This document shows, piece by piece, positions 12,563 through 22,644 of a DNA stretch of 64,000 nt (position 1 is its first letter; every line of letters starts with the position of its first letter). The notes beneath the pieces are model-generated. The model searched no databases. It was not told where the DNA came from and was given only the letters and a program-made list of their open reading frames with translations. The DNA lies in assembly GCF_030272615.1 (NCBI RefSeq), contig NC_081405.1, positions 604,569,677-604,633,676 of the forward strand, in the 5' to 3' direction. This stretch comes from Cryptomeria japonica (Eukaryota; Streptophyta; Pinopsida; Cupressales; Cupressaceae). Position numbers and translations under genes: made by a program.

Positions 12563-12777
12563 CCCACCGCACGGTGTGACCACCGCACGATGGTTTCACC
12601 GCACGGTGGTCCCACCGCACGATGGTTCCACCGCACGGTGGTGCACCATCCACCGTACGGTGGTGTCACCACACGGTGATTCCACCGCACGGTGGTGTCA
12701 CCGCACGGTGGTGTCACCGTCGGTGATTCCACCGCACGGTGGTGTCACCTTGTCGCCTTGGCCCTACCGTACGGTGG
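12563..12777 (-). repeat. Array of about 12 CACCG/CGGTG palindromes in the Gypsy 3' untranslated region
   Basis: Successive units of about 15 bp read CCACCGCACGGTGGT with small changes (centre GCAC, GTAC or ACAC). Each can form a short hairpin. The array lies between the gag stop at 12883 and the 3' LTR, so it would be in the transcript's 3' untranslated part. Related GTACGGTC palindromes extend to about 12860. The CpG-rich array stands out from AT-rich surroundings. Confidence 0.85.
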
Positions 12778-12882
12778 CCATTTTCCCCTTCTTCTTTTTT
12801 TCTTTTTTTTCTTCTTTTTTTTTTTGACCGTACGGTCGGTATCGTACGACCGTGCGATTTTTATTTTTTTTTTTTAAGTTGT

Positions 12883-15800
12883 CTAGAGAGTCTTCGGCTC
12901 GGGTCCCCTCTCTCTGGCATCGCCCTTCATCCTTCTCGGTTTTTCTCGCCCAAAAGTCTCCTGCTTTTGTCCCGTGCCTCTCGAGTTGCTTGCCCGGCCT
13001 CTTAGGTCCCCTTCCATCCTCTCAGGTCCCCCTCCGGCCTCTCGAGTGTCTGTCTGGCCTCTCGGGTCCCCTACGTGCTTCACGTGGTAAGGTTTCAATT
13101 TGTACCCATTGGTGGCCAATCTATTTTCACTGGTCATTGAAAGACCTGGAACCACAAATTCTATAGGGACCACGACCTCCTTCCCGTACATAAGAAGAAG
13201 AAGGATAATAAAGATTTTGAAGGCTGCGGCCTTCCACACAGGGTTCCAATCGGTGCCGACACTCTTCGGATTATTTACGTCGCCAGGGTTTGGGGCGTCT
13301 CCCTTCCAATATTCTTTGTATTCCGGCAGGTACACCTCTGTTGGTTGCTCTGGTTCCTCTACTTCGAGCCTGTAGCTTTGGAACATTTCGTAATCCTCCA
13401 TTTGCCAGTGGAAGAGCCCGTTAGTCGAGCATACCTCATCTTCAGAACATCCCTCCAATTCTAGCACCCCTTCACTGTTCGGCTCCATCGCGTTCTTGCC
13501 CTTACTTTCATCGGGACCCCCTTCCCCTTTATTAGAGTCCTCTGAGTCCGAGTCGGAAGAGGCGAGCTCTTCACCGACATCTTGGGTGTGTAGGTCAATG
13601 GTATATTTTCGCCCTCCCTTCTCCATGGAAAGTGTATTTTTCTTCCAATTGTGGTTTACCCTCGCATTGATCAACCACACTCTCCCCAGGATGGTGTCAT
13701 AGCCTTTCTTCTTCGAGGGAATAACCACGAAATCTAACAAGAATGGTTGCGTACCAATTGTCACTTGCTGGGCCATCAACAGGCCGAGTGGCTTAATGCC
13801 GTGTTGGTCTGCTCCCACCAGGTTGAATGTGGGTGGCCACAGGGTGGGCTTCCCCAGCCGCTTCCATGTTTCTTCTGGTAGTACATTCACCCCAGATCCA
13901 CCGTCCACAATGGTGTCCTTCAGAATGGTCCCACGGATACCCATTTCTACCACAGCTGGGTGTCTACCACTGCTCACGGCTAGTAACATCGAGTCAGTCG
14001 AAGGGCTGACGGAAACCTCCACCTGTGGTGTACTCTTCATAGCGGTGGCAGGAACCCCTACCTGTGGTGCACTCGACGATGCGGTGCTTTGCACATTGGT
14101 GAGGATGGCAGTCCTCAATTGTGGCATAGAGTCTAGAAGGTCTTTTACCTTTATCGGCACCTCTATCTGCAAGATTTGCTCAATGATGTTATTTTCCGCT
14201 TCCGTACGGAATGATATACTCGCCACCTCGTTGTCCCGTCGTTCGGTCGTCATCTCACGTTCAATATTGGCCTTTGCCTCCCGTAATCTCTCCTTCTCCG
14301 TACGGGGGTCGAGATAAGTGGCTTTTTTCGTCTGGGCGCGGGTGATCGCCAGTACTTCTTTCTCACCAGTCTTCTCAGCCTTCTCAATGTTGAGGAGATT
14401 AACCCCTGCCTGCGGGCAATTTGCGTCCTCATGGTCGCCTGGCCCACACCAACGGCAGAGGTGCTGAGGGGTGGCTTCCTTCGTGCAATCACAGGCGAAG
14501 TGCCCCCACTGATTACAGGCCCTACATTGGATAATTGGCCGGCCCTTGGCGTCATACTGGAGACGGCTTCCGTTATTGTTCGTATTGTTATTATTACCTC
14601 TTCCTCGCCTGTTGTTTCGATAGTCGCCAGACGAGGCGTTGTTGCTCGCAGGCTGGGACGTGTCGGCTGACGCAGATGGTTCTGTAAAGAGAACCTGTTG
14701 GTTACGGGTCCTCATATTGTACGGACACTCCTTGGTAAGGTGTCCGGCAATCTGGCAAATATCGCAAAATGCTTTTTTCGGACAAGACCCCTTGGTGTGT
14801 CCGTCGGTACGGCAATCCGTGCACCATAAATCCCCTTCGTCGCCTTTGCTTGTGCTTCCTTTGGTTGCCTTTATCTCTCTCATCATTCGCTCCATATCTT
14901 TCTGGAGAGCCCGTACCTTCCGATTAGAGTCGTCATCACTGCTATCACTTTTGTCAGAAGAGGAATCATCCTCCGACGAGGATTTATTTTTCTTCTTCTT
15001 GGACGTCTTCTGTTCACTTTCTAAATCCATTGCCCTGTTATAGGCGTCGGAGTATGAAGAGGGAGGTACTATCTTCATTTTTCGTCTAAGGGATTTCTTT
15101 AGACCTTCCACGAACCACCGTTTTTTCAGTCCGTCTGCTGGCTGGTTCTCCATCTTTCCTAGCAGCTCTTTGAGTCGCCGGCTGTAGGTTCGAACAGTCT
15201 CGTCCTTTCTCTGTTTCGTGCCGTAGATTTCGGCTACGATCTCATTATCGTCTCTTAGGAGACGAAACTCTGCTTGAAATTCCTTCTTCAAGTCTGGCCA
15301 TGTGCCAATTTTAGCCTTATCCGTATCCGAAAACCAGTCGATGGCTACGCCCCTCAGGGTTGCAGGAAACTGTGTTACCCACTCGTCCTCATCGGTAACA
15401 CCATTCGCTCCCCAAATTGTTTCACAAGTGCGACAGTGGCGGACAGGGTCTTCTTTCCCATCCCCATGGAACTTTGGAAGTTTTTGTTTTTGTGCCATGC
15501 CTTGTCTTTTTACTACTGGTGGTTGTTGTCCTACTCCGGATGGGTCGGATCCTATAAGGGGTGCTTGACCGCCGTGCCCCGGTGTCCCTCCGACACTCCT
15601 GGCAGCCCCGGTGTCTTCTCCCTCTCCTGCCTCCTCCCCACTCCTTGGAGTTTTCCTAGCCTCTGGTGTGTGTGGCAAGTCCCTCAAATCCCTCAACTGA
15701 GTTTTGGTATACTCTATCCTGCGGCGAGTTTCCGCAAGTAACTCCTCCCGACTCCGTGGGTGGCCGCTGGCCTCACCGTCCCCTTCGGAGCGTTCCTCCT

Positions 15801-15921
15801 CTCTTCGCTTATACCTCTGTTGCCTTTCCGCTTGCTGTTCAAGGATCAAGGCACGTTGGGCTACTGCACGTTCATCTATATATTGTGGCTTATTTTTGTC
15901 TTTATTCAGTGTATTGGGCAT
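12883..15921 (-). CDS. Gypsy Gag-protease polyprotein fused to an integrase tail (1,012 aa)
   Basis: Encodes the particle protein and maturation protease of the non-autonomous Gypsy element. In order: a charged N-terminus; a retrotransposon gag domain at about 145-300 (KLPKFHGDGKEDP, then WPDLKKEFQAEF); a Ser/Asp/Lys-rich linker; four CCHC zinc knuckles with first Cys at 367, 386, 466 and 489; and an aspartic protease around Asp673 (IVDGGSGVNVLP, later YDTILGRVWL). Near residue 905 the frame passes straight into MYGKEVVVPIEF (911-922) and NGYKLKPYHV (938-947), the part normally found at the C-terminal end of Gypsy integrase. The reverse transcriptase, RNase H and integrase core are therefore deleted in frame. 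The rest of the C-terminus is Arg/Gly/Glu-rich. The ATG at 15921 is the first of this frame. A smaller frame (16062-16427) precedes it. Confidence 0.85.
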   Translation of the reverse strand: MPNTLNKDKNKPQYIDERAVAQRALILEQQAERQQRYKRREEERSEGDGEASGHPRSREELLAETRRRIEYTKTQLRDLRDLPHTPEARKTPRSGEEAGEGEDTGAARSVGGTPGHGGQAPLIGSDPSGVGQQPPVVKRQGMAQKQKLPKFHGDGKEDPVRHCRTCETIWGANGVTDEDEWVTQFPATLRGVAIDWFSDTDKAKIGTWPDLKKEFQAEFRLLRDDNEIVAEIYGTKQRKDETVRTYSRRLKELLGKMENQPADGLKKRWFVEGLKKSLRRKMKIVPPSSYSDAYNRAMDLESEQKTSKKKKNKSSSEDDSSSDKSDSSDDDSNRKVRALQKDMERMMREIKATKGSTSKGDEGDLWCTDCRTDGHTKGSCPKKAFCDICQIAGHLTKECPYNMRTRNQQVLFTEPSASADTSQPASNNASSGDYRNNRRGRGNNNNTNNNGSRLQYDAKGRPIIQCRACNQWGHFACDCTKEATPQHLCRWCGPGDHEDANCPQAGVNLLNIEKAEKTGEKEVLAITRAQTKKATYLDPRTEKERLREAKANIEREMTTERRDNEVASISFRTEAENNIIEQILQIEVPIKVKDLLDSMPQLRTAILTNVQSTASSSAPQVGVPATAMKSTPQVEVSVSPSTDSMLLAVSSGRHPAVVEMGIRGTILKDTIVDGGSGVNVLPEETWKRLGKPTLWPPTFNLVGADQHGIKPLGLLMAQQVTIGTQPFLLDFVVIPSKKKGYDTILGRVWLINARVNHNWKKNTLSMEKGGRKYTIDLHTQDVGEELASSDSDSEDSNKGEGGPDESKGKNAMEPNSEGVLELEGCSEDEVCSTNGLFHWQMEDYEMFQSYRLEVEEPEQPTEVYLPEYKEYWKGDAPNPGDVNNPKSVGTDWNPVWKAAAFKIFIILLLLMYGKEVVVPIEFVVPGLSMTSENRLATNGYKLKPYHVKHVGDPRGQTDTREAGGGPERMEGDLRGRASNSRGTGQKQETFGREKPRRMKGDARERGPEPKTL

Positions 15922-16061
15922 TAATTCCCAGACAGCTTTCTATATACTTAATGACATTAAAAGTATAACACTTTTATTCATTCATAATGTGGAAGACAAG
16001 TTTATGCCAACAATATGACATAATTATTACAATAAGTGTTCTTTATTCCGTCCCGTATGGC

Positions 16062-16427
16062 TCACGGTTCAAATGTCCCTGACCTGGCGCCATCTCGTTC
16101 TGCTTCCCGTTCCTCGTACTGTTGCAAAATTTGTTGGCGTCGCTCCTCCCGGGCAATCTCCTCCAGGCGAGCTTGTTGTGCCAACGATGCTTGTGCTAGC
16201 AATCCGGGGAGATGGTTCATCAACCGATTTACCTCCGGACTCACTTCCAACGCTGTCCACACTGCACTTGGTGGGACTTCCGCGTCCGCCGCCTCTCGTT
16301 GCACGTAGGTTTGAATGGCTACTTGGAGTAGAATTGAAAATTCTCTCGTCGCGGTGTCTTCTCCTACATAGAGTTCTGTTTGGGCATCGTCGACTTCTGG
16401 GTTTATTTCAGCAACGGGTAGGCCCAT
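16062..16427 (-). CDS. Small open frame upstream of Gypsy gag (121 aa)
   Basis: The frame is open from inside the primer-binding site; its first ATG is at 16427. The product is acidic then helical and Gln/Glu/Arg-rich (LLAQASLAQQARLEEIAREE), ending at a TGA. A 140-nt gap separates it from the gag start at 15921. It could be the true N-terminus of gag cut off by a mutation, or a leader-encoded protein. I know no domain in it. Confidence 0.5.
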   Translation of the reverse strand: MGLPVAEINPEVDDAQTELYVGEDTATREFSILLQVAIQTYVQREAADAEVPPSAVWTALEVSPEVNRLMNHLPGLLAQASLAQQARLEEIAREERRQQILQQYEEREAERDGARSGTFEP

Positions 16428-16470
16428 TGGGTCTGTGCGCCATCCGTGTCTTCCGTTCCGAGTTCGTCTA

Positions 16471-16483
16471 GGCAACGGTGCCA
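16471..16483 (-). other. Gypsy primer-binding site, tRNA-Asp type
   Basis: On the minus strand this reads TGGCACCGTTGCC, two bases from the 5' LTR. It matches the complement of the 3' end of plant tRNA-Asp (TGGCGCCGTTGCC) at 12 of 13 positions. Confidence 0.75.
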
Positions 16484-16485
16484 AA

Positions 16486-16797
16486 TGTTTACCTCACTGG
16501 GTAAACAGGAAGAATACAGAAATCAAACAGCAATGCACAATGCAAATACAAAAGAAGTACCAGAATAAGCTTGCCATTAATGTCAAAAGATGTTCATATT
16601 ATAATCTGTCGTCAACATTACATGTCCTCCAACACTTAGAGGTGGTACAATATATGACAGCCGAAGGGGTGCGACACAACCGTCGCGACTCCAACTACCT
16701 ACCCGTCGGCTAACTAACTGACCGCCGTAACACATTATTACCGACGACAACATAAACATAATATACCAACATAACATAATGATTATTCCCGACAACA
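16486..16797 (-). repeat. Gypsy element 5' LTR (right in the window)
   Basis: 312 bp. Its inner end contains the inverted repeat TGTTTACC...GGTAAACA, which the left copy has lost. Confidence 0.88.
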
Positions 16798-17252
16798 CAA
16801 GGCACTTGTTTATCATTTATATCTTTGTTGTCCTCATTTTTGTTTTCAAAAATGAAGGACCATTACATGAAATTTTTGTGAAAAAATGAAAAAAAATTAC
16901 TCTATGGCACGCTTCCCGAGGTAAAATTTCGACTAATCCTTGGACTGGATTAATCCTCAGTCCATCCTCAAACTATGTTTCGAATTTCGTCAAATTCTGG
17001 GTTTGTTTGCTATGTCTTTCCTTCAATTTCGGGTTTTAAAATCCCGACTGCAGGTGGAGAATTTTCTTCAAACTGCAAGTTTTAATGATGTTCATTGTTT
17101 TGGTCTTTGTAGGGGAATTTTTGACTTATTACATGTGCACTTTTATTTAAAAGATGCTACTTGTAATTTGTTTTAAATTTCCCCTTTGTTGTTTTTATCT
17201 TTTTATTGTTTTTTGGTCATTTTTAGTTAAAATAGGGATTTTTTGGCTCAAC

Positions 17253-17424
17253 TGCAAGTAAACTTGCAGTTTGGTCCAAAAACCCCTACTTTAATGGTTT
17301 TCACATGTAATAGGGATTTTAAATCCCCATTACATATGTGCAAGTAAACTTGCAGTTTGGTGAAAAAACCCCTACTTTAATGGTTTTTGCATGTAATAGG
17401 GATTTTAAATCCCCATTACATATG
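17253..17424 (+). repeat. Two 86-bp tandem repeats in unit C
   Basis: Each copy starts TGCAAGTAAACTTGCAGTTT and contains the near-palindrome GGGATTTTAAATCCCC. A third, partial copy starts at 17425, and a related palindrome occurs near 18375. Confidence 0.85.
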
Positions 17425-17477
17425 TGCAAGCAAGTATAACTTGTTGTAGGGATTTTATTTCCCATTTACAAGTATTT

Positions 17478-17760
17478 AAAACTTGCAGTTTGCTCCAAAA
17501 AACCCGATTTTGCCTTGTAAGTGAAAAAGTGACAATTTAAAACTTGCACTTTGGTCCAAAAAACCCGATTTTGCTCATAAAGTGCATTTTTGACATTTTA
17601 AACTTGCTATTTGGCCAAAAAATCCCGATTTTGCCTAACATGTTGAAAAAGTTAAATTTTAAACTTGTCATATCCTCCAAAAAACCCGATTTTCATTGTT
17701 TCATACATTTTAAACTTGCTATTTGTTCCAAAAAACCCGAATTGCAAGGAAAAACATGTT
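17478..17760 (+). repeat. Five repeats of about 61 bp in unit C
   Basis: The core TTTAAACTTGC...CCAAAAAACCCGATTTT recurs at about 17478, 17539, 17600, 17661 and 17712. Spacers diverge more than the core. No coding capacity is visible. Confidence 0.8.
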
Positions 17761-19580
17761 TTTTGAAGATTTTTAGCAAATTTTTGTGGAGATTTTTTGG
17801 GAGATAGAAGGCGTTTTGGATTCCTTCCTATTTCCATGCATTTTTAGACACCTTTCACGCCACATGGAGGTTAAGTTTGCTGGTTTTTAGGTTTATAACA
17901 GCAAACACGTTTTTGCTAAAAAAACCACGTTTTTCTTCATTAAAAATGCCACGAATCAGCAATGTTATGAATCGTTTTGGCTTGGTATGCTAAGGTATTG
18001 AGGTTAGAAAGAGTCTTGGCCATTTTCCATGCCATTTCTCATGCATTTGCTGCCACGTTTTTCAGTTTTTGCCATTTTTTTTTTAAAACGTGGCTAGGGT
18101 TTTGGAATACGGTTAATTTCTTTTTAAGAGATATTCTTCTTTATTTCAAAGATTGATTATCTTTTGGAGAGGCATTTTCACATTGGAGCAAGGTAAGATT
18201 TATTTTCTTCTTGTTTCTTTTTTCTTGTTTTCTTGTTTTTTTTTCTTTCTAGTTGTAAATTTGTAAATGGTTGGTTCTTCCCCAAAAATCAGATTTTGTG
18301 AGAGAGATTTTCCCTTTTGTAAAGCAATTTTAGAATTGCATTGTTCTTCCCCATTTTCCCTCTTTACTTGTATTCGGGATTTTAAATTCCGATTACAAGT
18401 TGGATGAAAATCATTGTTCTTCCCTTACGGATAAAAGATTTAACCATCTTTTTTTTGAAATCCGGGTTGCAAGTTGAAAGTTCTTCCCATTTTTGCATTG
18501 GCAAAGTTCCAAGTGATCTTCTTGAAATTCATTTTTACCTATCCGCTTCCAATTCCCTCATCCGTACATACCAATTCATCCACTCATTTCACACCTTCAT
18601 TCATTTTCCCCATTTAAAGTCTACTTGCAGTCAGCCATCCAGAACCCGAAATTGGTCCAAAATGCACTCAAAAAACACTTGAAAATGAGTTTTAAAGGTC
18701 CAATTACAAGTGCAAACTTGTAGTTACCCATTACACATATGAAGTTGCATGTTTGTTCCCACATTTGCAAGTTAATGCTCTTGTTTTCCCCACACATGTG
18801 ATGCAACTTCCAAAACCCGAAATTCACTGGTGAGCCCGTTTTTGCATCAATTTCTCTCTTCCCTTGTCAGTCCGGTTTGCACACACGATCTACCAAATCA
18901 ATGGATTAAGGCATGGGCCTTATTTTGCAAGCAAATTTCAAGAATGAAGGATGATACAAAGAAGAAATACAACAACAATTCATGGTTGAGAGCATAAAAT
19001 GCTTTCAAGACAAAGATGGTCATGACATGAAAAGAGGAAGGCAGCCCGTTCCCTCTTGAAAAGCTAGTATTACCCCAAGCAAGAAGACAAGGATGCAAGT
19101 TCCCGTTCCGGTTCAAGATGTCTTTACCAATCTAGAATACTTCAAGTTCTAGCATCCTGAAGCGACATGAAGATCATCACAGACAAAGGATGATGCAGTT
19201 AGAGTCGTGTCTTTAGACACATGGAATAGTTTTAGTATGCATTTGCAATTTTGTTTTGACAAGTTACATGTAAAAATATTTTTTGTAAAATGCAAGTTAC
19301 ACATTACTTGCACTTTTGTAATTACATGTAAGACAACTACAAGTTGTGTCCGATTAGGACTGTAGTTGGAATAAGTCTTAGTTAGTTGGAGTAACTCTTA
19401 GTTAGTTAATGAAGTCTCAGTTAGTTATTGAATGAGTCTTGGTGGTTGAGAGAATCTCTCAAGATAGTTAGGATCCTCCCACCTTTTTCTCAAGGCTCCT
19501 CTTCTATAAATACTGGAGGAGTCTATTGTAATATTTATCTTTTGGAAAGCAAGCAAAAACTCTGCCAAATTTACAGCAAG

Positions 19581-20050
19581 AAGTCTTTGAGCTTATGTAT
19601 GTGGATTGAAAGTTTTTGAAGAATAATAAAGAAGGATTACTCAAGTTTTGAGTCTTTGAGCTACATGTTTGGGTTTGAATCTTTTATTTCTTCTATGCAA
19701 AGTGTTTCTAAAGGAGCTTAGTCCAATCTGATTTGAAGTCTTTGAGCTGCAAGTAGAGAAGATTAATTAAAATAGGAAACTCTCTTGAAGGAGCAGCAAG
19801 TCTTTGAGCTTGCGTCTATTCTTGAGGAAAAATTACTGTTTGATAAGAAATAGCAGCAAGTCTTTGAGCTTGCACTAGTTCTTGTCTTTGTGTTAAAAGA
19901 ATAGATTATTTCAGTCTTTGAGCTGTTATCTTTTATTCGTTGTAAAATTTAGTAAAGCAAAGGGTAGATAGGACTTCCAATAGTCAAGTCTTTGAACTTG
20001 ATATTGCTGTCCCGTCCCGAAGGAAGTGACGGAAGTCTTTGCGCTTTCAG
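19581..20050 (+). repeat. Eight AGTCTTTGAGCT motifs in the transcribed part of unit C
   Basis: Copies lie near 19581, 19651, 19736, 19797, 19857, 19912, 19985 and 20032, spaced 46-87 bp. Several are enclosed by complementary bases (GCAAG...CTTGC twice, CAAG...CTTG, CAG...CTG), so small hairpins are possible. The motif lies downstream of the unit C TATA box, in the R/U5-like region. Confidence 0.75.
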
Positions 20051-22644
20051 GAAACTTCATTTCCTTTCTCTCATTTCACTTGAAAGTAGTTACTATTGTT
20101 CGTTTTCAATCGCTATCCTTTTCTATGAAGAGAAAAGGATATTGTCTTTCTTGAAGAAAGAAGGAAGACTGCTGTCCCATCCTGTTTTTATTTCAGTTTT
20201 AGTTAGATAGGGGGAGCCTTCCCTTAATTAGGAGAGTTTTTACTCATGTGCTGTGGTTGAAACCACAATTTTGTATATTTCCCCCAAGTGTACAAAATTT
20301 TCAACCAACAATCTTTCATGAAGGCATTACATTCCTGTGCCAACCTCAACTTGTGCAAACCTCCTTGCCATTTGCGCCAAAATTTGTGAATGAGAGGTGT
20401 CCAAACCCGCTATAGCACAATAATGCAAGCGCTAGCATGATATGCACTCAAGTAAGTTATGTATTCGACATGTTAAAACCTGCTCCTAATGAAAATTAAA
20501 CCCTAAGTCGGCTAGGAAGGAGGTAAACTCAAGAGTTTAGAGTGAAATAAATAATTCTGGAGGCTAGTTGGCTCAGGGACGTAGGATATAATTTGAAGGT
20601 GAGGGAGCATATAAGGTAAAGAGAAAACTTGCTCATTTCAACATCAATTAAATTAATTTAGGGCTTAATTAATGAAATGCAGACCTGCGAGGATGGAAAT
20701 CAGACTTACGGTCATGATATCAGGCATAATTTCAAGTGATGGTGCTCTTCTATTATTTTACTGGTATGGTCCTTGATTCATGCTTGGTTTCTTTTCAGGT
20801 TTTGAAGCAAAGGAAGGAGGCTAGGAAAGGGTGCGACTTGAGGAGAGGCCTTCAATCAAGACAGCAATGCTCCACAATGTTAATGGGCTAACGCATTCAA
20901 GGCAAGTCAACAAGGATCGAGCATCATAGCTCCAAGCATTGCAACCATTACATAATAATTGCTCTACAAGTTTAAAAAGTTCAAAACATAAGCGATAAAG
21001 AAGAGGAAATTTTGTAATTACCTTGAATTTCCTTCAGAAATCCAAGGTTACTATCAGTACAACAAAGGGAGATCAATAGGGGTTGCTTCACAGTAAAGGA
21101 TTCTACATCAAGATAGGCTAAATGAAGGGAATGTTGCAACATGAAGATACCCTACAGCAAGGTGAGGAATTCAAGTCTAAGCAAGATCAATGTACGTTTC
21201 AAGGTGTAATACTACATAAGCAAGAGGTTCCTAAACAAAAAGATAGACTTGCACACGATGATCAAGCATAGGCATGAGGGAGATCAAGGTCAAATACATC
21301 ATACAAAGGGGGAACAAGCATCATCAAGATGAAGTACATCACAAGGGGAGTACATCTCAAGGAAGGTTCCTAAGTTAAGTTGTGCAGGTGTGATCAAGTA
21401 GATAGTTTTAGAAAAGTTAAGCAAAGTTAGAAAGTTGGCTGGATCACAAAGATGATACAATTTGGGAATATGCCCTATCATTAACACATCAGGCAACTGG
21501 ATAATGTTGAGTATCAAGAGATATTGCCCGATCATAGACACTTCTTTGTGATGATCTACAAGGCAGATTGAGGCGGCATCCTATTCATCATTCACCTACT
21601 CAAGTTCTTCCAAGTCAGCATGTCCAAGTTCATCGAACCTAACTTATCCAGTGAAGGGGCAAGTGACACATGGCACTACATCGAACATTGTTCAGCATAC
21701 CTAACCTCATTTCTTATTGGTTTGAATCCATGGAAGGACATGTGTCCAATGTATAGTACTTTTCTCATTGGTCAAAGGGAGTTGGTTGTAACTAACCCTA
21801 ATTAGGGTTTTATCTTGTAATCTCGATTGTTGATCTCAAATCAATCTAAGCCTTCGAATTGTAATGAGACATCTATATAAGGCTCAGTTCTCTCATTTTT
21901 TAAGGATTATAATTGCTAGATAGACAGATAGTAGCAGGAGGAAAGGAGATTGTTACCAAAGCTTGTTTTAGTAAATATACTATTTTCATTTAAGTGATGG
22001 TGGACTTTGTGTGTTATTTCAACATGTTGCATGGCCTCTAATTCTCATAGTTTAGATGTGTTAGATGAATGGAAGATTTTATTGTTGATGAATGGTGAAG
22101 CCTAATGTTTATACCACTTGGAGTTTGTTGATTGCAAATTGCAATGCGTGGTTAGACTAAACTTATCTAAAAGATTAACTTCAATTGCTTTATGTTCATT
22201 GTTCATAATGTTGGCATGCATAGGTGATATGAAAATCATTCGCTCATCCTTAGGAGATTGCACTATCTTTGTGTAGTTGTTTCCTCAAGGCGAAGCAAAG
22301 CTTGGTTTGGTAGAACCGAGTCAACAATCATTTCTTACATTGTTAGGAGTAGCATAGACTTTCTAAAACCCTTCATCCCTTGTGTCTTTATTTTCCAAGC
22401 AAGTAATATTCCACGTTCCAATCGTGTTCATAAATGTAAGTCCCTTTGTGATTACCAGCAAGATCACATCAAATACATTGAGTCTATCCAAAGCATTAAA
22501 GTCGATTGTTCGCATTGTAAACTCTCGAGTTGTCTCATTTGATCACATCACTTAGCATATGAGGTTTCTTTGTTCAAGAGAGGATAGAATACTTGGTATT
22601 TTAATATGTGTTCGAGGTGTCTTGAAAAACACATCAGCAATGAC

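Larger units (their letters stand above)
11197..16797 (-). mobile_element. Non-autonomous Ty3/gypsy retrotransposon
   Basis: Two near-identical LTRs (11197-11495 and 16486-16797) enclose a minus-strand gag-protease frame. A primer-binding site complementary to tRNA-Asp lies next to the right LTR and a G-rich polypurine tract next to the left LTR. There is no reverse transcriptase, RNase H or integrase core, so it must rely on enzymes in trans. Over the comparable part the LTRs differ at about three positions plus a deletion near the outer left end, which suggests a fairly recent insertion. The flanks (AAAGG before, CAAGG after) are only an imperfect duplication. It is inserted in unit B. Confidence 0.88.
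16826..20310 (+). mobile_element. Unit C: 3.5-kb solo LTR
   Basis: It starts TGTTGTCCTCATTTTTG, ends TTTTCAACCAACA and is flanked by a perfect 5-bp duplication ATCTT (16821-16825 and 20311-20315). The first 35 bases form a long hairpin (TCCTCATTTTTG paired with CAAAAATGAAGGA). A TATA box (CTATAAATA, near 19504) lies about 806 bp before the right end, and AATAAA follows near 19625. There is no second LTR, no internal domain and no long frame. The general plan (terminal hairpin, TATA about 0.8 kb from the end, GTGTACAAAA near the right end) resembles units A and B. Confidence 0.85.
8202..22639 (+). mobile_element. Unit B: large LTR-like unit, split by three later insertions
   Basis: The left end TGCCCCATTGAAAATGGGG forms a perfect 7-bp hairpin and is followed by GACCCCCACTTTTTGC, closely matching the start of unit A. 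The right end (TTCAAGAGAGGATA ... CATCAGCA) matches the right end of unit A. A TATA box (CTATATAAGG, near 21873) lies 766 bp before the right end and is preceded by a palindromic AACCCTAATTAGGGTT, as in A. Removing the solo LTR at 9304, the Gypsy element at 11197 and unit C at 16826 leaves about 4.2 kb with no open frame. It is rich in scattered TTTGTGCA and TGCGCTC words (8780-9300, 10430-11060, 20330-20460). No clean target duplication was found, so the two ends may come from different copies. Confidence 0.6.

Noticed and set aside
12328-13166. Several overlapping plus-strand frames
   Set aside because: They are antisense or palindrome-derived readings of the Gypsy 3' region and gag; GC-rich repeats keep many frames open.
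11197-16797. An autonomous Gypsy element
   Set aside because: No reverse transcriptase, RNase H or integrase core is encoded anywhere between the LTRs.
8202-22639. A target-site duplication for unit B
   Set aside because: ATACA precedes the left end and ATGAC follows the right end; three mismatches' worth of adjustment would be needed, so no duplication is claimed.
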